From Collinsella sp. (GTDB lineage Bacteria > Actinomycetota > Coriobacteriia > Coriobacteriales > Coriobacteriaceae), in the NCBI GenBank assembly GCA_018376905.1, contig JAHAAK010000057.1, positions 1 to 10,332 on the forward strand: a DNA stretch of 10,332 nt. Direction: 5' to 3'. The position numbers and the translations under genes were made by a program. Positions within the stretch are counted from its first letter, which is position 1, and each line of letters begins with the position of its first letter. Shown here in pieces: positions 1 to 5,822 of the stretch. The notes beneath the pieces were generated by a model. That model worked only from the letters and a program-made list of their open reading frames with translations, ran no database searches and was not told where the DNA came from.

Positions 1-188
1 CAGTACATTTAGAAGCACCTACGTTCCTCAAAGAATTGTTAGATTAAAAGTAACAGACCGGATGAAGATACGTGCGACGGGGGCGAGGCGAATGGCTGAA
101 CGGTATCGATATGCGGGTTCAACGGCATTATATTGACCACATAGATTATCAAAACCGTCGTAAAACCCCTGGTTTCAACTACGGGGAG

Positions 189-268
189 TGTCAACGGTAT
201 TCACTTTTTCAGCAATGCCGTATTTACGTAATGTCGTTATTGCATAGTTCTGTTATTTCGTTTTGCCG
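189..268 (+). repeat. Degenerate 8-bp tandem repeat, block A
   Basis: About ten consecutive octamers lie exactly in register; a G (or a near equivalent) recurs every 8 nt at 212, 220, 228, 236, 252, 260 and 268. Units include TATTTACG, TAATGTCG, TTATTGCA, TAGTTCTG, TTATTTCG and TTTTGCCG. The shared consensus with blocks B and C is YWRTTNCG. The first two or three units are weaker. The 188 bases to the left hold no gene I can support. A period of 8 is not a multiple of 3, so coding repeats do not explain it. Function unknown; an array of protein-binding sites is one possibility. Confidence 0.7.
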
Positions 269-271
269 TGT

Positions 272-341
272 GCCGGGTTTTAGGGCAGAGCCCTAAATCG
301 TACGCCGCCGGGCAAAACGCAGTTTTGTACGGCGGCGTACG
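272..341 (+). repeat. Long inverted repeat, left arm, with internal hairpins
   Basis: The arm begins GCCGGGTTTTAGGGCAGAG and its reverse complement recurs at 518-573. It contains the small palindrome AGGGC aga GCCCT, then a large hairpin at 299-341: CGTACGCCGCC pairs with GGCGGCGTACG, and GCAAAAC pairs with GTTTTG around a GCA loop. The arm is about 14 nt longer than its partner, mostly through extra bases in the inner hairpin. Together the arms enclose octamer block B. Confidence 0.75.
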
Positions 342-345
342 ACTC

Positions 346-489
346 TTGCGGAACCGAACTATGACACAACGCAACTGTGTCATAACGTAACTACGTAGTA
401 GCGTAGCTGTGCGATAACGCGATTACGGCAAATCGAAATAACAGAACAACGTGACTGTGGAATAGCAGAACAATTGAACATTGAACTAA
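346..489 (-). repeat. Degenerate 8-bp tandem repeat, block B (reverse orientation)
   Basis: Read on the plus strand, about 18 octamers run in perfect register from 346: for example CGCAACTG (370), TGTCATAA, CGTAACTA, CGTAGTAG, CGTAGCTG, TGCGATAA, CGCGATTA, CGGCAAAT, CGAAATAA and CAGAACAA. Their reverse complements match the consensus of blocks A and C (YWRTTNCG). Positions 426-447 match the reverse complement of 247-268 at 21 of 22 bases, spanning nearly three units, so A and B share recent ancestry. Positions 370-385 match the reverse complement of 664-679 in block C at 13 of 16 bases. Confidence 0.75.
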
Positions 490-517
490 TCGCGCCTGAA
501 AATTTTCCGCAAGTGTC

Positions 518-573
518 GTGCGCCGCCGTACAAAGCCCGGCGGCGCACTAGGGCTCTGCCCTAAAAACCCGGC
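518..573 (-). repeat. Long inverted repeat, right arm, with internal hairpin
   Basis: This is the reverse-complement partner of 272-341. Positions 518-548 form a perfect 10-bp hairpin (GTGCGCCGCC with GGCGGCGCAC). It is followed by AGGGCTCTGCCCT and AAAAACCCGGC, the mirror of the left arm. The match covers the outer 25 bases with one inserted base, and the hairpin arms inside it. I see no target-site duplication outside the arms. Confidence 0.75.
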
Positions 574-591
574 GCCCTTGGCGGCGTTAAA

Positions 592-687
592 AAGTGACGC
601 AATAACGTTGTTACGTTATTGCGTTATTACACAGTTCGGCAGTCACACTTTTACATTGTTGCGGCATGACACAGTTACGCAATGTCT
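592..687 (+). repeat. Degenerate 8-bp tandem repeat, block C
   Basis: Twelve octamers in register, in the same orientation as block A: AAGTGACG, CAATAACG, TTGTTACG, TTATTGCG, TTATTACA, CAGTTCGG, CAGTCACA, CTTTTACA, TTGTTGCG, GCATGACA, CAGTTACG, CAATGTCT. Position 4 is T in all but one unit and position 7 is C in almost all. Beyond 687 the pattern fades. The interval 688-1004 holds no gene I can support, only scattered stem-loops. Confidence 0.7.
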
Positions 688-803
688 CCGGTGCGTCTCG
701 GTAAAAGGTTCGCTACCGGACAGCCACCGGACACCGAGGCGATCTAAGCGCGGCGATGGTTTGCCGTGAAATGTGCTGTGAGATGAAAAATCTCGCAAGA
801 GAC

Positions 804-844
804 GCGAACTTGTACCTCCATCGTAAATGTAGCCACAAGTTCGC
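804..844 (+). other. Stem-loop with 10-bp perfect stem
   Basis: GCGAACTTGT at 804-813 pairs with ACAAGTTCGC at 835-844 around a 21-nt loop. Just upstream is TCTCGCAAGAGAC (791-803), a small hairpin with a GCAA tetraloop that recurs identically at 4017-4029. No T-run follows, so this is not a simple terminator. It may be part of a structured RNA. Confidence 0.4.
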
Positions 845-1004
845 AGCCGTTGGCTCTTGCCAGGGCTCCGCCCTTGGACCTGGGTCGGTAAGTTGACTGC
901 GATTGCATCGGTTGATTGATGGCAGTTGGAATCGACGCCGTAGTTTTTAAATCTGTTATGAAGCGTGAAACTCAAAAACTCATCGTATTGATTTTCATTT
1001 GATT

Positions 1005-1056
1005 CGAAACGCCCGCGCAAAAGTCGAAACGGCTCGCGCGGGCGTTTCGGTTTTTC
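1005..1056 (+). terminator. Strong Rho-independent terminator
   Basis: CGAAACGCCCGCGC (1005-1018) pairs perfectly with GCGCGGGCGTTTCG (1036-1049), a 14-bp stem, followed by GTTTTTCG. It would stop plus-strand transcription before the hairpin-rich leader of mobC. No upstream gene is visible to own it, which suggests a non-coding transcript from the octamer or 700-1000 region, or insulation of the mob operon. Confidence 0.75.
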
Positions 1057-1101
1057 GTTTCGCATCTCAACTCGCGCCAAAACAAAATTTGAAAATCGAT
1101 A

Positions 1102-1182
1102 GCGACCGAAGGTCGCGATCATAGGCGGCTTGACCGCCGCATGAAAACCGACTCGCTAATCCGAATCGCAATGCGAGCCGCG
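1102..1182 (+). other. Three-hairpin motif, copy 1 (upstream of mob module)
   Basis: Hairpin a: GCGACC gaa GGTCGC (1102-1116). Then GATCATA. Hairpin b: GGCGG cttga CCGCC (1124-1138). Then GCATGAAAA. Hairpin c: CTCGC (1152-1156) with GCGAG (1173-1177). Then CGCG. The same order, linkers and spacing recur at 4706-4782 with different but still paired stem bases. The direct orientation and the position on either side of the mob genes suggest a module boundary or recombination site. Alternatively it is a conserved RNA element. Confidence 0.5.
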
Positions 1183-1264
1183 TCACCTTTCGACAAATCC
1201 AACAGCGCTGCGAGTCACGCTAATGACTCTCCGCGCCATTGAAATTGTCGAAAGCTGCCTCAAC

Positions 1265-1779
1265 TTTTTCGCCGGCGTTGCGAAAAACGATTCGACAAGT
1301 CGAATGTTTGCGCCGCCCGCGGCGCAAACCCGCTGCGCGGCGATGCAAATACTCGGCATCCCTCGCATTCGCATCACCGCTTCGCTCTCGCTACAGCGAA
1401 TTTCTAACACTCAGCATCCTTCGCGTTAAAAATTCGCTTCCGCTCACGGTCTTCACGCAGTTACAACGCCGCGAGGCCTCTCGCTTGGAATGAGACCTCT
1501 CATTCCACGTCTACACTGCGTTTCGCCCAATCACCGTTCCGGAGATTGCAAGATTGGTGTTGGGCTAGATAAATGGGGCCATACTCGCCCCCTTTATCTG
1601 CCAACACATCTTGTTTATCGCCTCTTACGGCGATAAAGTTAGAAATGAAGTTCGCCTTCATTTCTAAGGGAAGTGACGACGTCACTTCAAAAAACGGCGC
1701 GACGTCAGTCGCTCCTAAAAAGGAAAGCAATCTCATATCGGTTTTGAATCGGTGGCCTCACCGATTCGCTCTGCTTTCC
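1265..1779 (+). other. Train of consecutive perfect hairpins; oriT or ssDNA-structure candidate
   Basis: Between the terminator and mobC the sequence is almost a chain of inverted repeats. They lie at 1265-1287 (TTTTTCGC/GCGAAAAA), 1290-1305, 1307-1328 (TTTGCGCCGC/GCGGCGCAAA), 1471-1484, 1487-1506 (GGAATGAG/CTCATTCC), 1557-1607 (three-tier stem starting GTGTTGG/CCAACAC), 1614-1637 (TTTATCGCC/GGCGATAAA), 1639-1667 (12-bp stem TTAGAAATGAAG/CTTCATTTCTAA), 1670-1688, 1699-1712 and 1722-1779. Each stem has its own sequence. Mobilization genes commonly have their transfer origin just upstream, so oriT is likely in this interval, but I cannot place a nic site. Confidence 0.5.
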
Positions 1780-1786
1780 TGGGGGG
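1722..1786 (+). promoter_or_regulatory. Nested hairpin abutting the mobC ribosome binding site
   Basis: An outer stem GGAAAGCA (1722-1729) with TGCTTTCC (1772-1779) encloses an inner stem AATCGGTG (1747-1754) with CACCGATT (1759-1766). One base later comes the G-rich run GGGGGG (1781-1786), only 3 nt before the mobC ATG. Structure this close to the binding site suggests control of mobC translation, or a relaxosome protein binding its own leader. Confidence 0.45.
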
Positions 1787-1789
1787 CAT

Positions 1790-2377
1790 ATGAGTTGCAA
1801 GCGTCCACACACCGTTAAGGCGACACTCACTTCTGAAGAATATGAAACGTTTTCCGCTTTGGCGGAAAAGGCAGGCATGACGAAAGCCGAACTCATTCGC
1901 TATGTCTTGATTCATCGGGGCGAATCGCTCGATGATCTAGTCATTTCCAAAAATGATGACGGCGGCCGTAACGAAAAACCGCAACCCGTCTCAGAGGATT
2001 CGGATGAACAGCGTTCGAAGGTCATTTACGTTAAGGTCACCGACGGGGAGCACGAAGCGATCCGCAAACAGGCGGATGCGCTCGGTGCGACCGTCAGTGC
2101 GTATGCCCGCCGCGTGATGCTTACCGGGAAAATCGAGATGATCGATTGCGATATGAGCCAGGTCGCGAAAATCTATCGCGAGCTGTATCGCGAGGGTACA
2201 AACCTCAACCAACTCATGCATTTCGTGAACGCGCAGGGTCTTCCGGCCTACAACGAGAAAGCCGTTTTCCGAACACTCGAAAAGGTTTACCAGAACGCCC
2301 GCAAAGTCACTCTATTCATCAGAGAACTCGAGCAGCGCTATTTCATTGACGGCGGTGAGCTCAATGACCGTTATTAA
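1790..2377 (+). CDS. mobC: MobC-like relaxosome accessory protein with two ribbon-helix-helix segments
   Basis: This 195-residue protein should bind DNA at the transfer origin and help the relaxase nick it. Residues 7-43 look like a ribbon-helix-helix unit (a short strand HTVKATL, then two helices ending near ELIRYVLIHR). Residues 77-113 repeat the pattern (KVIYVKVT, then helices ending SAYARRVMLTG). Residues 124-183 resemble the MobC core, with REGTNLNQLMHFVN followed by a long helix. MobC proteins usually show a single such DNA-binding unit, so the N-terminal extra copy, joined by an acidic linker at about residues 52-76, is unusual. The ATG follows a GGGGGG run closely. The 3' end overlaps the relaxase gene by 14 nt, so the two are coupled. 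The role is well supported by context; the double fold is inference. Confidence 0.75.
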   Translation: MSCKRPHTVKATLTSEEYETFSALAEKAGMTKAELIRYVLIHRGESLDDLVISKNDDGGRNEKPQPVSEDSDEQRSKVIYVKVTDGEHEAIRKQADALGATVSAYARRVMLTGKIEMIDCDMSQVAKIYRELYREGTNLNQLMHFVNAQGLPAYNEKAVFRTLEKVYQNARKVTLFIRELEQRYFIDGGELNDRY

Positions 2378-3563
2378 GCAGAAAGGTGTTTCATCCGAGC
2401 GATACGCGAAAAATGTGCGCAAATACATCAACGGAAAACATGCCTTGGCTCGCGGCGGCTGGAACCTCGCGAACCGAAAGTACTGGTTTTCTGAAATGGC
2501 TATGACGCGGAAGATGTACCACCACGACAGACCTGCGCGTGCCGGTGCGAAGAACATAACGATGCTTCATCAAATCATTGCGTTTCTTCCGGAGGAGTGC
2601 AGCTGCAACGGAGGCAAGATGACTCCAGATGCGTGCATGGCTTACGCGGAGCAATGGCTTGCGAAGCACTACCCGCATCAACAAGCGGTTGTCGCGTTGC
2701 ACGAAGAAAGTGACAAGGAAGGAAAACGGTTTGCGGTCCACATGGCGATTAACCGCACGGACCTTCTGACGGGTAAGCGTTGCGAGACGGGTGGGCGACG
2801 CGGAAAGTACGAACGCGCTGCGTGGGTCCGTGAAATGGACGAGGCTTGGAATCTTACTCAACTTGAAAAGGGAAAGAAGAATTCGAAAATTCGTGATCGT
2901 CAGCCGCGCGATATTGAAAAGGAGATTATCGATCGGGGAGAGTACAGTTACAAAAACAATCTGCGCGAGCTGATCCATATCGCGATCGACGAAGGTCGCC
3001 CAAAGAATATGGGGCAGTTCAAAAAACTACTTGCATCGTGGGGCGTAGACATTTTCATCAAGAACAATCGAGTCTACGCGATCGATCTCGATATCAAAGA
3101 GGCCGGCAATCCGAAGTGTACTTTCAACCTGACTCGTCTTGACGGGCGGTTTGCGGTCAAGCAACTTGAGGCGGCCTTCAAAAATAATGTTCTAGAAGCC
3201 GAGCGAGCTCTTCCTTATGAGAAGCGCTGTGAGATTTACATCCAACGGCTTAAAAAAGCGTATTCGGCGTGGGTCGAGCAGGCGAAAGCGAGCAAGGTCG
3301 TCGCCTACAACGCATTCCCTAAATTCATTGCACCGAAGTGCGATGAAGACCTACTCGAAGACCCCGCCGTACGCGATGAGCTTCTTGCCCGGCGCGGCTA
3401 TGCAAGGGAGATTCGCAACCGTTACGCCGGCGCCGTTCCCGATACCGGCGACGACCGCGTTCGCGCCGCCGGCCAGGCGCACGGCGGCACCGCCGCATCG
3501 CGACAGATGGACGATCGCGTCGTTGATCGTGGCGACTATTCGCGTGGCGACACGCCTCGCTAG
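2364..3563 (+). CDS. Relaxase / mobilization nuclease (MobA/VirD2-like)
   Basis: A 399-residue relaxase expected to nick the transfer origin, stay attached to the 5' end through a tyrosine and lead the strand into the recipient. The N-terminal 135 residues carry the expected layout: Tyr21 in RKYINGKHALARGG as candidate nucleophile, then VALHEE with His113, then FAVHMAIN with His126 and Asn130, matching the metal-binding HxHxxxN region of MOBP/MOBQ enzymes. The middle His of the usual triad is not obvious (RFAVH has Phe/Ala before His126), which may mean a divergent metal site. The C-terminus after residue 350 is Arg/Asp/Gly-rich and probably disordered. I chose ATG 2364, preceded by GGTGAG, over a TTG at 2346. 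The gene overlaps mobC. No coupling protein or type IV secretion gene is present here, so the element is mobilizable rather than self-transmissible on this evidence. Confidence 0.8.
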   Translation: MTVIKQKGVSSERYAKNVRKYINGKHALARGGWNLANRKYWFSEMAMTRKMYHHDRPARAGAKNITMLHQIIAFLPEECSCNGGKMTPDACMAYAEQWLAKHYPHQQAVVALHEESDKEGKRFAVHMAINRTDLLTGKRCETGGRRGKYERAAWVREMDEAWNLTQLEKGKKNSKIRDRQPRDIEKEIIDRGEYSYKNNLRELIHIAIDEGRPKNMGQFKKLLASWGVDIFIKNNRVYAIDLDIKEAGNPKCTFNLTRLDGRFAVKQLEAAFKNNVLEAERALPYEKRCEIYIQRLKKAYSAWVEQAKASKVVAYNAFPKFIAPKCDEDLLEDPAVRDELLARRGYAREIRNRYAGAVPDTGDDRVRAAGQAHGGTAASRQMDDRVVDRGDYSRGDTPR

Positions 3564-3684
3564 GGTTGAACTGCCTGTCGTCGGGGCGGAGTAAAAACGC
3601 TCATGCCTCGGCGATGCGGCGAGGGCGGCATCTAGTACCGTAGTATTACGTTTCCGCAGGTAAATGAGGTAAAAAACCAGCGAA

Positions 3685-3834
3685 GCCCGCCCGCCGTAGC
3701 GGGCGGGCGTGCTATCATCTGGGTTGTGCTCGGGTGTTACCAGCGCCCTCGCACGCGTAGAGGCGAGTTACCAGCTCGCGATTCTACAGCCAAGCGCGTT
3801 CAAGACAACGTCGCCTGACAATCCAATGATAGCA
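3685..3834 (+). ncRNA. Candidate structured RNA: cloverleaf with twin identical hairpin loops
   Basis: A perfect hairpin (GCCCGCCCGC cgta GCGGGCGGGC, 3685-3708) is followed by a long closing stem. TGCTATCAT then, after bulged C3719, TGGGTTG (3710-3726) pairs with CAATCCA and ATGATAGCA (3819-3834), one pair being G-U. Inside are three hairpins. The first (3727-3753) is GGGTG around loop TTACCAG with CGCCC, plus an outer TGC/GCA stem. The second (3757-3787) is GCGAG around the same loop TTACCAG with CTCGC, plus an outer GTAGA/TCTAC stem. The third (3794-3814) is GCGCGTT with AACG, bulge, CGC. Different stems holding the same loop point to selection on structure. I recognise no known RNA family. 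It follows the relaxase gene and precedes a terminator, so it could be a regulatory RNA, a leader or a protein-binding site. The strand is uncertain because hairpins fold on both; the downstream plus-strand terminator favours plus. Confidence 0.5.
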
Positions 3835-3875
3835 GGGACCTGCAGGTCAAGCTATGGATTAGCTGAGAATTCGCG

Positions 3876-3907
3876 AATGGGAGCCACCTCGGTGGCTCCC
3901 ATTTTTT
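3876..3907 (+). terminator. Perfect Rho-independent terminator
   Basis: AATGGGAGCCACC (3876-3888) pairs with GGTGGCTCCCATT (3891-3903), a 13-bp perfect stem, followed by TTTT. It would end the mob operon transcript or the structured RNA just upstream. The palindrome GACCTGCAGGTC (3837-3848) lies between that RNA and this terminator. Confidence 0.85.
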
Positions 3908-3939
3908 GTGGAGCGCAACATATGCCGTTCCCGGTCGGC

Positions 3940-4355
3940 CAGGCCTCAGGGCCTGCGAAAAAGGTAGCCAAGGGCTCGAATAATCGGAGACTGAGCTGTA
4001 CAGGTTCATTGTCCCGTCTCGCAAGAGACTTCGACGGGGGTAGTGCCCTCCATGTGGCCCCTGCGTCGCCTCGGCCCTTCTGGGCGGAGACGACGTGCCG
4101 GATTCAGAGCGATTGTCCTGCTGAAAAACTGCAGGAAAGTAGGCGAGCAGCCGAAGATCAGGAGTTGGTTGGATAGCCGTGTGGCGACACACGTGTCGCG
4201 GTGAGAAGCCGCAACGTCAAGCAAAGAGGATCGCGATGAGCATACAGCCGTGACGGTTTCTGAGCCCCACCCCGGGCCCCGTCACGTACGGGGGCGCCGG
4301 TGAGGACGGCCGGCGCGTTAAAACGAACGGTCCGGATGCATGGGCGTAGCCATGC
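3940..4355 (+). ncRNA. Candidate large structured RNA with GNRA-capped stems
   Basis: A run of short stems separated by purine-rich linkers: CAGGCC/GGCCTG (3940-3955); GTCTC with GCAA loop and GAGAC (4016-4029); a three-tier hairpin CGTCG, CTC, GCCC with loop TTCT and matching 3' strands, its tiers separated by single mismatches (4064-4095); CCTGC/GCAGG (4117-4135); CGTGTG with GCGA loop and CACACG (4178-4193); GCGG/CCGC (4198-4212); CGTGACGG/CCGTCACG (4249-4286); GCGCCGG/CCGGCGC (4294-4316); GCATGG/CCATGC (4338-4355). No reading frame here looks protein-like. I compared it by eye with RNase P, tmRNA and group I and II introns and found no convincing core: no domain V hairpin is seen. It ends about 80 nt before a good ribosome binding site, so it could be a long leader. 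A new or divergent RNA is possible. Confidence 0.45.
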
Positions 4356-4448
4356 GGAGTCCCGCGAGATCGTCGAGTAAAAGGCCAAGGGGCGGGTGAG
4401 GTTTTCCCGGCTGCAATGCTGGTTTCGAAGATTTAGGGAGGTCCACGA

Positions 4449-4697
4449 TTGTGCCCAAACTCTGTGGATACTCCACCACCTAACAATCCGACCAGCAAGC
4501 CCATTAGACCTCGCGATCAGTTATCACAACCAGCAAGCCATCAGCGCGAGGCGTACCAGCTGCCAGCCCTCAGCGCCGGCGTCGCCTACGGCTCCCCGGA
4601 CGGACTACCTCACCTGGCTGTAAACACCTACAATTCGGCAATGAGCCGCCGAATTCGCTTTTCGATTGTGGTTGAAGATGTAAAAAGAAATATATAA
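4449..4697 (+). CDS. Possible small protein, unrecognised
   Basis: The 82-codon frame starts at TTG 4449 (a GTG two bases later is out of frame) and is preceded by a good binding site, AGGGAGG at 4435-4441, with 7 nt spacing. The predicted product is proline- and serine-rich over its first 40 residues (PPPNNPTSKPIRPRD), with a more ordinary C-terminal part ending RRIRFSIVVEDVKRNI. I recognise no family. Another frame is also open here, so openness alone is weak evidence; the binding site is the main support. It lies directly downstream of the structured region and just before copy 2 of the three-hairpin motif. It may be a leader peptide or not a gene at all. Confidence 0.3.
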   Translation: MCPNSVDTPPPNNPTSKPIRPRDQLSQPASHQREAYQLPALSAGVAYGSPDGLPHLAVNTYNSAMSRRIRFSIVVEDVKRNI

Positions 4698-4705
4698 ATC
4701 AGCGA

Positions 4706-4782
4706 GCTCCGCGAGCGGATCATAGGTGCCGTCAGGCACCGCATCAAAAGCGATTCGCATTCATTTCGAAATGCATGTCGCG
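4706..4782 (+). other. Three-hairpin motif, copy 2 (downstream of mob module)
   Basis: Hairpin a: GCTC cgc GAGC (4706-4716). Then GATCATA (4718-4724). Hairpin b: GGTGCC gtca GGCACC (4725-4740). Then GCATCAAAA. Hairpin c: GCATT (4757-4761) with AATGC (4770-4774), including the palindrome CATTTCGAAATG. CGCG follows. Linkers match copy 1 at 1102-1182 almost exactly (GATCATAGG, CGCAT, AAAA, CGA, TCGC) while the paired arms differ compatibly. The interval 4783-4900 holds nothing else I can name. Confidence 0.5.
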
Positions 4783-4900
4783 GTTCTTTCTAGGAATACA
4801 CGCGAGAAAGGGCCGAACCGAAGTGTCTGGCCGGACGCCAATTGTTCGGGAACTGCTTGGTTCGACCCTCTTCTACTTTACTTCCATGGCCATGTGAAGG

Positions 4901-5179
4901 CTAGTACTCCTTAACCGGGTGCTTCTTGCCGAAACCACCGTCGATGCCGAAGTGACAGAGCATGTCGATGGCGCGAAGATGCTCGGCGATGGCAGTTGCA
5001 ATCTGGGCGTCGATCTCGCTGTCATGGTCGTTGAGGGAGCGGACCGCCTCATCGGCGACCATGAAGGCCTTGATGGCTTGGTTGAGCTGTGCCTTGAAAG
5101 CATCAACCTTCTCAACTGCGGCGGCTCGTTGTGCCATTTCGCGTTCGAGTCGTTGAACGATTTCCTGTGCGTCGCTCAT
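4901..5179 (-). CDS. Small helical protein of unknown function
   Basis: The product is 92 residues if it starts at the ATG ending at 5179, which follows AGGAAAGGA at good spacing; longer in-frame starts exist upstream at about 5203 and 5233. Residues 3-45 are strongly amphipathic and charged (EIVQRLEREMAQRAAAVEKVD), likely a coiled coil. Residues 50-76 form a second helix. The tail GIDGGFGKKHPVKEY is basic and flexible. There is no signal peptide or membrane segment, and I recognise no family. It has no close partner on its strand: the next gene upstream is about 380 bp away. Composition is similar to the phosphoesterase and recombinase genes, more GC-rich than the repeat region. Confidence 0.65.
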   Translation of the reverse strand: MSDAQEIVQRLEREMAQRAAAVEKVDAFKAQLNQAIKAFMVADEAVRSLNDHDSEIDAQIATAIAEHLRAIDMLCHFGIDGGFGKKHPVKEY

Positions 5180-5560
5180 GCTGTTCCTTTCCTCGCGGGG
5201 CATTTTATTTACTGTATCGCACCGCGCGGACACGGTTTTCTCCGGACGGCGGCAAACTCAACAAAGCGGCAGGTAGACGGCTTGCTGTAATCGCAAATAC
5301 GGCCCCGAAAAGGCATGCCTGGATACCCGTTGGGGGCATCTGCTTTCAGGCGCCTTAAAACGCATCTGGTGAGGTCGATTTTTCGGCCTTGAACTGTGTG
5401 GCGGCACTTTGAGGTGCTTTGGGCGCGCCCTTAAGCTGTGCTTGCACCTACCAGCGCGTGAAACATTTTGACGGTAATTCGTGAAACAGATTATGGAACT
5501 ATCGCTCCAACGGGCGCTGCCGCCGCTCAACGCGAGCGATCGGCTTGGCACCGCAAACGG
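5180..5560. other. Intergenic stretch without a supported gene
   Basis: Every open frame here is short and has unlikely composition. The palindrome GGGCGCGCCC and a few weak stems are visible, but no terminator or clear promoter. A toxin partner for the antitoxin gene at 5561-5788 would be expected in this stretch on the minus strand and is absent. Confidence 0.5.
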
Positions 5561-5788
5561 CTACTCGTTCTGCATGGCCATATACATGGCGTCGGCCATT
5601 GAGTAGCGGGTACCGTCATCTTCCATCAGCGTTTCGTTGAATGCCTCGATGTCCACCATATCCTCGACTTTCTCAAGAGCGGCTCTTCTCACGAACTCGG
5701 AAAAGGACATGTTCGAGATGTTCGCATGGGCCTGAATCAAAGCCATTTCGCTCTCATCGAACTCGACCGCAATCTCGCATATCCCCAT
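5561..5788 (-). CDS. Orphan RelB/DUF6290-like ribbon-helix-helix antitoxin
   Basis: A 75-residue protein with a typical antitoxin layout: a short strand (EIAVEF, residues 5-10), helix DESEMALIQAHANI, turn, then helix SFSEFVRRAALEKVED (28-43), and an acidic C-terminal tail (IEAFNETLMEDDGT) of the kind that wraps a RelE/ParE-type toxin. The family dimerises through its strand to bind its own operator. I chose the ATG ending at 5788 because GGAGAGG precedes it; a longer frame from 5833 would start inside the predicted -10 box. The usual downstream toxin gene is missing, so the antitoxin stands alone: a decayed module, an antidote against a toxin elsewhere, or simply a regulator. Family assignment is from sequence pattern only. 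Confidence 0.7.
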   Translation of the reverse strand: MGICEIAVEFDESEMALIQAHANISNMSFSEFVRRAALEKVEDMVDIEAFNETLMEDDGTRYSMADAMYMAMQNE

Positions 5789-5822
5789 GGCCTCTCCAAT
5801 CAATGCCGGCGACTGGACTGTG

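Noticed and set aside
72..296. Plus-strand open frame of 74 codons
   Set aside because: It runs through octamer block A and into the left inverted repeat; no binding site and no protein-like composition.
189..687. CRISPR array
   Set aside because: Units are 8 bp and contiguous with no spacers, and there are no cas genes.
643..1122. Minus-strand open frame of 159 codons
   Set aside because: It crosses octamer block C, a terminator and hairpins, and its composition is not protein-like; openness is a product of the repeats.
3710..3834. tRNA or integron attC site
   Set aside because: The cloverleaf is too large, lacks T-loop and anticodon features and CCA, and has no attC R boxes.
3709..4176. 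Plus-strand open frame of 155 codons (and an opposing 130-codon frame)
   Set aside because: It reads straight through the cloverleaf, a perfect terminator and many stems, lacks a ribosome binding site and looks like no protein.
3940..4448. Group II intron or intron-derived ribozyme
   Set aside because: GGCGACA and GAGAAGCC fragments are suggestive, but I found no domain V hairpin, no GUGYG start and no reverse transcriptase.
5258..5551. Minus-strand frame of 97 codons as the missing toxin
   Set aside because: No RelE or ParE features, odd composition, no binding site.
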